The position numbers were made by a program, and so were the translations under genes. From contig CALMWC010000011.1 in assembly GCA_937801655.1 (NCBI GenBank), positions 60,571 to 124,570 on the forward strand: a DNA stretch of 64,000 nucleotides. Direction: 5' to 3'. Every line of letters begins with the position of its first letter. Within the stretch, counting starts at the first letter, position 1. Below are positions 57,543-64,000 of this stretch, piece after piece. Origin of the DNA: an uncultured Gammaproteobacteria bacterium (GTDB lineage: Bacteria > Pseudomonadota > Gammaproteobacteria > Steroidobacterales > UBA11654). Below the pieces are notes generated by a model. The model saw only the letters and a program-made list of their open reading frames with translations, had not been told where the DNA came from and searched no databases.

Positions 57543-58174
57543 CTGTTGTATCGTACGTAAAGATTTGATTCGATTTCATGCCCAATCGATGTGTTAGGTC
57601 CATGACCGGGGATGACAATGGTTTGTCCATCCAAAGAGTATATTTTTTTTTGGATGGAATCTTTGAGTTGGTTAAAATCTCCACCAGGTAGATCTGTTCT
57701 TCCAACAGAACCTTGAAACAGAGTATCCCCTGAGACTAAAAGTAATTCTTTTTCAAAATAGAAACTAACAGACCCAGGCGTATGTCCAGGAGTATGGATA
57801 CAGGTGCCTGAGCAGTGTTCCATTTCTTCACCATCTTCTATTTTAAAGTCAGGAGCAGGGGTTGGTTTGTATTCAATATTGAAGTATTTGCATTGCATTT
57901 CTAAGGTATCCCAGAGAAATCGGTCGGAGTCATGTAAATGAATAGAGGCTCCAGTTTTTTCTTTAATTTCTGCCGAAGCTAGAAAATGATCAAAGTGTGC
58001 ATGGGTGTGAAAAATACCTTCAATGGATATATTCATTGCAGCAATAGACTGCATAATAAGTTCTGGATCTCCACCAGGATCTATAACGTAACCTTTATGA
58101 GTTTCAGTATCACCAATGATGGTACAATTGCACTGCAATGGCCCTACTGGGAAGGATTTATGGATAATAGCCAT
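57539..58174 (-). CDS. MBL-fold hydrolase (GloB2/YcbL-like)
   Basis: 211 aa; FHTHAHFDHFLASAEIKEKTGA, TPGHTPGSVSFYFEKELLLVSGDTLFQGSVGRTDLPGGD. Confidence 0.92.
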   Translation of the reverse strand: MAIIHKSFPVGPLQCNCTIIGDTETHKGYVIDPGGDPELIMQSIAAMNISIEGIFHTHAHFDHFLASAEIKEKTGASIHLHDSDRFLWDTLEMQCKYFNIEYKPTPAPDFKIEDGEEMEHCSGTCIHTPGHTPGSVSFYFEKELLLVSGDTLFQGSVGRTDLPGGDFNQLKDSIQKKIYSLDGQTIVIPGHGPNTSIGHEIESNLYVRYNS

Positions 58175-58216
58175 ATTCTTTCTTTCTCTATAAGTAAGTT
58201 ATAATAAAAGGATAAC

Positions 58217-59887
58217 ATGTATCAGCTTATTGAAAATATATCCATTCAGAGACGTTTCGTCAATCTAGAATCTAGACAAGTTCATTATCGTATTTCTGGA
58301 GCAGGTCCAGTTCTATTGTTGTTGCATCAAAGTCCAACTTCTTCGGCTGAGAAAGCCACAATTATTGAAGATTTTGCCACTGATTTTACAGTGATTGCAC
58401 CCGATACACCTGGCTTTGGTTTATCCGATTATATTGAAACTCTAACTCCAGATATAACTCTGTATGCAGAAGCTCTAAAAGAATTTACTGATGCGCTAGG
58501 TTTGGATCAAATTTGCATTTATGGCTTTCATACTGGAGCTATTATTGCAGCAGAAATGGCCAGGCTCTACCCTGATCTATGCAATGCAGTAGTTGTGAAT
58601 GGACTCGTGGTTCTAGAACCGGATGAGGAAGAAAAAATTCTTCGACATTACACACAATGGTTTACTCCAACGCCAGAAGGCACTCATTTGCCTTGGGTGT
58701 GGGCTCGTATTAGGGAACAATTAATCTTCTTTCCTTGGTTCCAAAAAGAAAAAGAAGTGAGATTGAATATTGATTTACCTGATCCAGAATTTATGCAACC
58801 TTATGTCTTGGATCTATTGCGATCGACTGCAGAATCTCAAACCGCATATCAGGCAGCATTCATGTATCCTTCCCGAGAGCGAATCCAAGAAATTAATACC
58901 CCCACCTTTCTGCTCAACTACGCAGGAGATCCAATTGCAGAGCACCCAAGGCGATTAAAGAAACTATCAAAAAGTGTAACAATTGAACTATTGCCAGACA
59001 CTCCTTCATTGGAAGACAGAGCAAAAGAAATCTTTAAACAATTTTCCAATGAGTTTAATGGTCCTGTGAATCAGGAAGATAGCACTATGAATAATGGTAG
59101 GAAGAATTTTGTCCAGACTTCAAAAGGGCCATTATTTTATTATTGCGATGGTGGGGAAACGGATGAAATTATGCTGGTTTTGCATGATTTCTCTCAATCC
59201 TCAAAAAGCATGATTCATTTGAGTGACAGATTTAACCCAAAGTATCGAAAAATCTTCATTGATCTTCCAGGCCATGGCGAGACTGGTCTCACTCATCTTA
59301 CTAATTATTCACCTCAATCTATAATGCAAATGATTGTTGAAGCTTTAAAGGTACTTGAAGTAAAAAATATAGAGATCGCCTCATTAGGCGTATCAAGTTC
59401 AATTGCTCTCTTATTGAGTCAGCATACAGATTTGAATGTTAAAAGATTATTGTTGATAGATCCTTGGTGTCTCAACAAAGAAGAACGAGAAGATTTTTCA
59501 GAGCATTATGCACCTGATTTATCTCCCTCTGTTTTTGGAGAACATTTATTAAAGGCCTGGTATTTTATTCGTGATAGTGAATTATTTTTTCCATGGCATC
59601 AGGCAAAAGAATCTAATGCCTTAGAAAAAGAACCTGATATTGATCCAAGTATAGTCCATGAAAGAACAGTCGATGCCTTAAAATCTGGCGAAGCATTGAA
59701 GTTAGTTGCAAAGGATCTTATCGGATATGATATTCAACCCGATCTAGCAAATATTAAAACAGAAATTACAATTTTTAGTTGGGACGGCAATGGGAAAGAG
59801 AACTATGCTAAGAAGATGAACCTATTGTTAGAGAATTCTAGGATAGAGTTTTTGTCTGATAAGCAATCTATGTGGTCCATTGATTAA
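58217..59887 (+). CDS. Two-domain alpha/beta hydrolase fusion
   Basis: 556 aa; domain 1 LLLLHQSPTSS...APDTPGFGLSDY...IYGFHTGAIIAAEMA, domain 2 LVLHDFSQSS...IDLPGHGETG...ASLGVSSSIALLLS. Confidence 0.82.
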   Translation: MYQLIENISIQRRFVNLESRQVHYRISGAGPVLLLLHQSPTSSAEKATIIEDFATDFTVIAPDTPGFGLSDYIETLTPDITLYAEALKEFTDALGLDQICIYGFHTGAIIAAEMARLYPDLCNAVVVNGLVVLEPDEEEKILRHYTQWFTPTPEGTHLPWVWARIREQLIFFPWFQKEKEVRLNIDLPDPEFMQPYVLDLLRSTAESQTAYQAAFMYPSRERIQEINTPTFLLNYAGDPIAEHPRRLKKLSKSVTIELLPDTPSLEDRAKEIFKQFSNEFNGPVNQEDSTMNNGRKNFVQTSKGPLFYYCDGGETDEIMLVLHDFSQSSKSMIHLSDRFNPKYRKIFIDLPGHGETGLTHLTNYSPQSIMQMIVEALKVLEVKNIEIASLGVSSSIALLLSQHTDLNVKRLLLIDPWCLNKEEREDFSEHYAPDLSPSVFGEHLLKAWYFIRDSELFFPWHQAKESNALEKEPDIDPSIVHERTVDALKSGEALKLVAKDLIGYDIQPDLANIKTEITIFSWDGNGKENYAKKMNLLLENSRIEFLSDKQSMWSID

Positions 59888-59903
59888 TAGGAGAAAATAA
59901 GGA

Positions 59904-61475
59904 ATGAGTGAAGACAGAGAAGATGTTATTAAGGTGCTTAAAGCTGCTATAGGTGACAATCATGTGCTGATTGATGATCATTCACTCGAATTTTATTCGA
60001 TGGACGTTTACCGATCTTTTGAAATCCCGATAGCAATTGTTCAACCAGGGAATATTGATGAGCTTCAAGAAACAGTCAGAATAGCTTCAGGTTTGGGAGT
60101 TTCAATTGTGACCAGAGGAGGGGGTGCTTCTTATACCGATGCCTATCTTCCAACAGACCCAAACTCCATTATTATTGATACCTCTAGATTGAATAAGATT
60201 GTGGAAATCAATGAAGAAGATATGTTTATCACTGTGGAGCCAGGCGTCACTTGGGCTGAAATGTCAGCAGCTTTGGCTGAGAAGAACCTAAGAACACCAT
60301 TCTGGGGTCCATTTTCTGGGTTGAAAGCAACCATTGGTGGATCAACATCACAAAATAGTGTGAGTATGGGATCGGGTATTTATGGCGGTTCTCCAGAATC
60401 TATTTTATGTTATGAAGTTGTTTTGGCCAATGGTCAAATGATCAAAACTGGATCATCATCAATGGAGAATAGCTCTCACTTTTTTAGAAACTATGGTCCC
60501 GATTTAACAGGTATATTCTCTGGAGATGCAGGGGCATTAGGAGTCAAAGCTAAAATAACCATGAGATTGATTAAGTTACCATCACACACTCTTACTTGTT
60601 CTTTTGGGTTTAAGAATTATAACTCTATGAGTCAGGGAATGGCAGCTGTCGCTCGTGAACAGTCAATATCAAGTAATTGGGGCTTGGATCCAAAATTACA
60701 ACGTGGCCAATTGGGTAAAGTAACATTTATGGATTCAATCAGGGCAGCTTTTGCAGTATTGAAAACAGCTAGGAATCCTCTTGAAGCAATTATTCAATTG
60801 ATAAAAATGGCATTAGCAGGAAAGAGATTTTTAACTGGATTTGATTATTCAGCACATTTTGTTGCTGAAGGTTACAGTACAGCTGAAGTTAAAAGCAAGC
60901 TGGCTCAAACCAGAAAAGTAGTCAGTCCTTTTGGAACAGAGATTGCTAATACGATTCCAACTGTTATGGGTGCAATGCCTTTTATGCCTTTGTATCCAAT
61001 TTTGGGACCGCAAGGCGAGCGTTGGGTCCCCATGCATGGCTTATTACCATTTTCTAAAATGCAAAAAATGCATGATCGTATAGAAGAACTCTATGCAGAA
61101 AAGAAAGAGGCGATGGAAGAACATTCAGTTGAAGCAGGGACTATGTTTGTAACCTACTCTACGCATGCTTTTTTATATGAAGTTGCTCTATATTGGAAAG
61201 ACGATCGATCGATTTATCATAAAACTTATTTGGATCAAGACTATTTGGACACCTTACCAATTCATGATGCAAATCCAGAGGGAAGAGCCTTGATTGCTGA
61301 ACTGAAAACTAGAGTACAAGAAATCTATTCAAATCTAGGTGCTGTTCATTTTCAGGTTGGAAAGAGTTACCCATATCAGAATGGAAGACAAGCCGAGGCT
61401 GCTAAAGCCTTGCAAGACATTAAAAAATCTTTAGACCCTAATAATATTATGAATCCAGGAGCACTTGGTTTGTGA
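59904..61475 (+). CDS. FAD-binding oxidase (VAO/GlcD-like)
   Basis: 523 aa; PIAIVQPGNIDELQETVRIASGLGVSIVTRGGGASYTDAYLP, VEPGVTWAEMSAAL, TIGGSTSQNSVSMGSGIYG, C-terminal LDPNNIMNPGALGL. Confidence 0.9.
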   Translation: MSEDREDVIKVLKAAIGDNHVLIDDHSLEFYSMDVYRSFEIPIAIVQPGNIDELQETVRIASGLGVSIVTRGGGASYTDAYLPTDPNSIIIDTSRLNKIVEINEEDMFITVEPGVTWAEMSAALAEKNLRTPFWGPFSGLKATIGGSTSQNSVSMGSGIYGGSPESILCYEVVLANGQMIKTGSSSMENSSHFFRNYGPDLTGIFSGDAGALGVKAKITMRLIKLPSHTLTCSFGFKNYNSMSQGMAAVAREQSISSNWGLDPKLQRGQLGKVTFMDSIRAAFAVLKTARNPLEAIIQLIKMALAGKRFLTGFDYSAHFVAEGYSTAEVKSKLAQTRKVVSPFGTEIANTIPTVMGAMPFMPLYPILGPQGERWVPMHGLLPFSKMQKMHDRIEELYAEKKEAMEEHSVEAGTMFVTYSTHAFLYEVALYWKDDRSIYHKTYLDQDYLDTLPIHDANPEGRALIAELKTRVQEIYSNLGAVHFQVGKSYPYQNGRQAEAAKALQDIKKSLDPNNIMNPGALGL

Positions 61476-63274
61476 ATTTAAAGGTGAAAGTTGCACTCAA
61501 ATTAAAGTTGATAATTCCTATTGGTCTAATTTTTTTTATTTCAAGTTGTACTCAATATGGCGATCAAATAAATCATTCTGTTCAAGGAGAAAGAATAGGT
61601 GTTTTAGTAGTTTCTCATGGGGGTTTTGAAACATTTGGTGAAAAAGAAACTTGGGAATCAACCATGCAGATTTTTTCATACGATCAGAATAGTCCGGTCT
61701 ACAAACAAATAATATGGAATCCAGAATATTGGCCTCAAATTCTTAAAGCAGGGAATGCACCTAAAGAACTAGGTAAATATTCTTTTGAATTTAAACGTAT
61801 TGGTGGTGTTGACCCTTACCCTGAATCAAAAAGAATTCTTACAGAGCAATTAGCTTTGTCACTCCAAAATAAAGAAAAAAGTATGGGGGTGGATTTTATT
61901 GTGGATAAGATGACTTGGATCAGTCCTGATATATATGAATTAGTGAATCCAAGAAATCTCTATCATTCAAAGATTGGTAATGATGTAAGGCTTAATTATT
62001 GTGGTGCAGGTGATCCATCATGGCATGATTGTGAAGTGGATCGTTATGATATTGATGGCCCTGTTGAAAGACTGCTAAAGCTGGATGTTGATCGAATAAT
62101 TATGATTGACTTGACTACAGCAGGCGCAAGATTTTCAAAAACATTCGATGTTTATATTGAAGCAAAGAAAATTATTGAGAAATTTAATACAACAAATAAA
62201 GCTTCTATTTCACTAGAATGGGTAAACGATCCCAATGAACTTATGTTGAAATCTTTTCCTACAGAGCCTAAGAATTGGACTCGATCATTGGGGGAGCCCA
62301 TTTCAAATCCTATGGTTAACTATAAGAAGAACCCCAACCCTGTGATCAGTGATACTCGTTTGGCTGACTTTCATATCAAAGGGATTGAGTTAGAACTCAG
62401 CAGTGAAGTATCAATTATGAATACTGGTGTATTGATGATCAATCATGGAATTCTTTCATTCAATGAAGTCTTTGATCCAAAAATAAATGACACCTTGATT
62501 TTAAATAAAAATATTAAAAAACAATTGCTCAAAAAATACCCTGAAATGAAATCAGAAAATATATTAGGCGGCTGGTTTGGAGATATGGTTAACAATGAAA
62601 AGATAAAAGTAGGGGGATCCACTTTCTCATCTATCGAGAGATCAAGGGAAATGAGAGGTGAAAATCTTGGTTATAATATTCTTTACGATTCAAATAATGA
62701 GAGACCAGAGGGAGATTGGGGGTATCGATATTGGGAAGCATTGGATCAATTAAGAAAAAATGGTGTGGATCATATCGTTATTGTCTTTCCACAAATTATG
62801 GAAAATTCAGTTTTGAACTTAGTTGAAGTCCCCAATCAAATTGCTAAAGAAATTGGTTACATGAATTGGATTAAAATCAATGTATTGGATTTTAAAACCT
62901 ATCCTCAAATTGGTCACCCATTTGCAGACTATTGGGGTGTTTGGGTTAATCCTGATTGCAAGAGTATGCAAGATCCCACAGTAACAGTAGCTTGCTGCTT
63001 TGAAATGGGAGGGTGTAACAATGATCAGCCTTACCCTCCTATGCGACAAACAGCATTGGATAAAAAAAGAAATGATCTGGACCCTTCATTGGCTTTTGAT
63101 GTTTCACATTATGGACACTTGGGGTACGATCCAAGCATAGGATCCCCAAGTCAAACAGAACCAACTCAGTCACAATACAATGGGACTTGGTCTATGTGGA
63201 GAGTCGAAGAGGATCATCAATTAGTGGCAGAATTTCTTGCAGACAAAGTCATTCAACATATAGAATCAAGATAA
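61472..63274 (+). CDS. Exported chelatase-like lipoprotein
   Basis: 600 aa; IFFISSCTQYG lipobox; RIGVLVVSHGGFETFGEKETWE and TGVLMINHGILSFNEVF repeat the class II chelatase-like beta1-HG motif. Confidence 0.5.
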   Translation: MNLKVKVALKLKLIIPIGLIFFISSCTQYGDQINHSVQGERIGVLVVSHGGFETFGEKETWESTMQIFSYDQNSPVYKQIIWNPEYWPQILKAGNAPKELGKYSFEFKRIGGVDPYPESKRILTEQLALSLQNKEKSMGVDFIVDKMTWISPDIYELVNPRNLYHSKIGNDVRLNYCGAGDPSWHDCEVDRYDIDGPVERLLKLDVDRIIMIDLTTAGARFSKTFDVYIEAKKIIEKFNTTNKASISLEWVNDPNELMLKSFPTEPKNWTRSLGEPISNPMVNYKKNPNPVISDTRLADFHIKGIELELSSEVSIMNTGVLMINHGILSFNEVFDPKINDTLILNKNIKKQLLKKYPEMKSENILGGWFGDMVNNEKIKVGGSTFSSIERSREMRGENLGYNILYDSNNERPEGDWGYRYWEALDQLRKNGVDHIVIVFPQIMENSVLNLVEVPNQIAKEIGYMNWIKINVLDFKTYPQIGHPFADYWGVWVNPDCKSMQDPTVTVACCFEMGGCNNDQPYPPMRQTALDKKRNDLDPSLAFDVSHYGHLGYDPSIGSPSQTEPTQSQYNGTWSMWRVEEDHQLVAEFLADKVIQHIESR

Positions 63275-63293
63275 ATATAAGGAGAGGGGAGGT

Positions 63294-64000
63294 ATGTCAG
63301 AAAAAATTCTAAGGCGTGATTTTTTATTAGGACTGGGTGCAGCAACTTTATTGGCAAGCAATCAATCATCAGGAGCCATGAATGGTAATATTCCTCAAAA
63401 CGTACCGGATTTAAGGCTACCACTCAATAATTTAATTAACTTAATGAGAATGCAATCTAATATAGGAGAGATTGATCAAACCCCATGGCATTACAATGGG
63501 ACCCTTTATGCTCAAAAAGGCTCAGAACAACCAATACCAATGATTAATATTGAAGGCATGGAGAGCTATAAGGTGATTTCAAAAGAAGATGGTTCCTATG
63601 AAATTCTTGGAAATATGCTAACTTTTTTTAGAGATATTGATTCCAATGAAATGATTCGAGAATATGAAAATCCATTTACTGGGAAAGTAAATCAAGTTCT
63701 ACCCAATATTAGAAAAGCCAGTTTAGGTAGAGGGTTGAATATATCTACAATGGGAGCAAGGCCCACTTCTTTCATTGATCAGATGCCTGATAAACCTCTT
63801 ATCTTAGATTGGACTTTTGGCCCCAAAACAGTTTGGATGCACAATCAAACTTCATACCCACCTGGATTATCAGAACCTAGGTTCCAGCGATTAACAATGT
63901 TTGCACCATTGGATGAATTTTTAGATCAAAGCGTTACTTCACTTTCTAGCTTATTCACAGCCACTGTTCTTATGCCATGGTTGCCATGGATGGATATGAG
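63294..64000 (+). CDS. DUF1838-like protein, Tat signal, truncated by window edge
   Basis: My translation from ATG 63294: MSEKILRRDFLLGLGAATLLASNQSSGAMNGNIPQNVPDLRLPLNNLINLMRMQSNIGEIDQTPWHYNGTLYAQKG...REYENPFTGKVNQVLP; open to window end; shares E-NPFTG and W-Y-GT-motifs with 13460..14338. Confidence 0.7.
   Translation, partial: MSEKILRRDFLLGLGAATLLASNQSSGAMNGNIPQNVPDLRLPLNNLINLMRMQSNIGEIDQTPWHYNGTLYAQKGSEQPIPMINIEGMESYKVISKEDGSYEILGNMLTFFRDIDSNEMIREYENPFTGKVNQVLPNIRKASLGRGLNISTMGARPTSFIDQMPDKPLILDWTFGPKTVWMHNQTSYPPGLSEPRFQRLTMFAPLDEFLDQSVTSLSSLFTATVLMPWLPWMDM

Noticed and set aside
59904-61475. Calling the FAD oxidase a 4-cresol/eugenol/vanillyl alcohol oxidase
   Set aside because: Fold family is clear, but substrate-defining residues cannot be assigned by eye.
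1-64000. Prophage, transposon or CRISPR loci
   Set aside because: No transposase, integrase, phage structural or cas proteins found among the translations; no regular repeat arrays noticed.

Overview
The window reads as low-GC, gammaproteobacterial-type chromosome. Taxonomy is inferred from gene content only. There are three blocks. (1) ~1-35.1 kb is a large accessory catabolic locus. It has a minus-strand operon (AacS-like ligase, MBL hydrolase, KstD/fumarate-reductase-like flavoprotein, fused CaiB/BaiF CoA-transferase, alpha/beta hydrolase, acyl-CoA dehydrogenase, GPH-type MFS, amidohydrolase), followed by MetF, a CMD-family protein, DUF1838-like proteins, two BBE-like FAD oxidases, a Tat flavoprotein, a secreted cupin, a secreted FGE-like protein, a diheme cytochrome c, a UbiD decarboxylase, a TonB receptor, an NTF2-like protein and an MFS transporter. 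(2) ~35.1-58.2 kb is mostly housekeeping: queD, tRNA-Arg(ACG), TetR, gloB, moaB, a beta-alanine-type catabolic operon, moaA, acyl-CoA ligase, fdhD, and a near-complete type II secretion locus (gspO, C-M) next to a secreted CE1/PHB-depolymerase-like lipoprotein esterase. (3) ~58.2-64 kb repeats the accessory families: alpha/beta hydrolase fusion, FAD oxidase, chelatase-like protein and a third DUF1838-like protein. The strongest non-gene signal is a recurring palindrome, TTATTwATCAnnTGATAAATAA, found at five or more intergenic positions in block 1. It suggests one regulon for an apparently undescribed, largely extracytoplasmic oxidative degradation system. Other notable points are a GC-rich alien gene at 22.9-23.7 kb, three apparent frameshifts (25.75, 30.6 and 31.16 kb), and a pair of alpha/beta hydrolases with His at the nucleophile-elbow position. 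All family calls are by eye from the translations; no database search was run.
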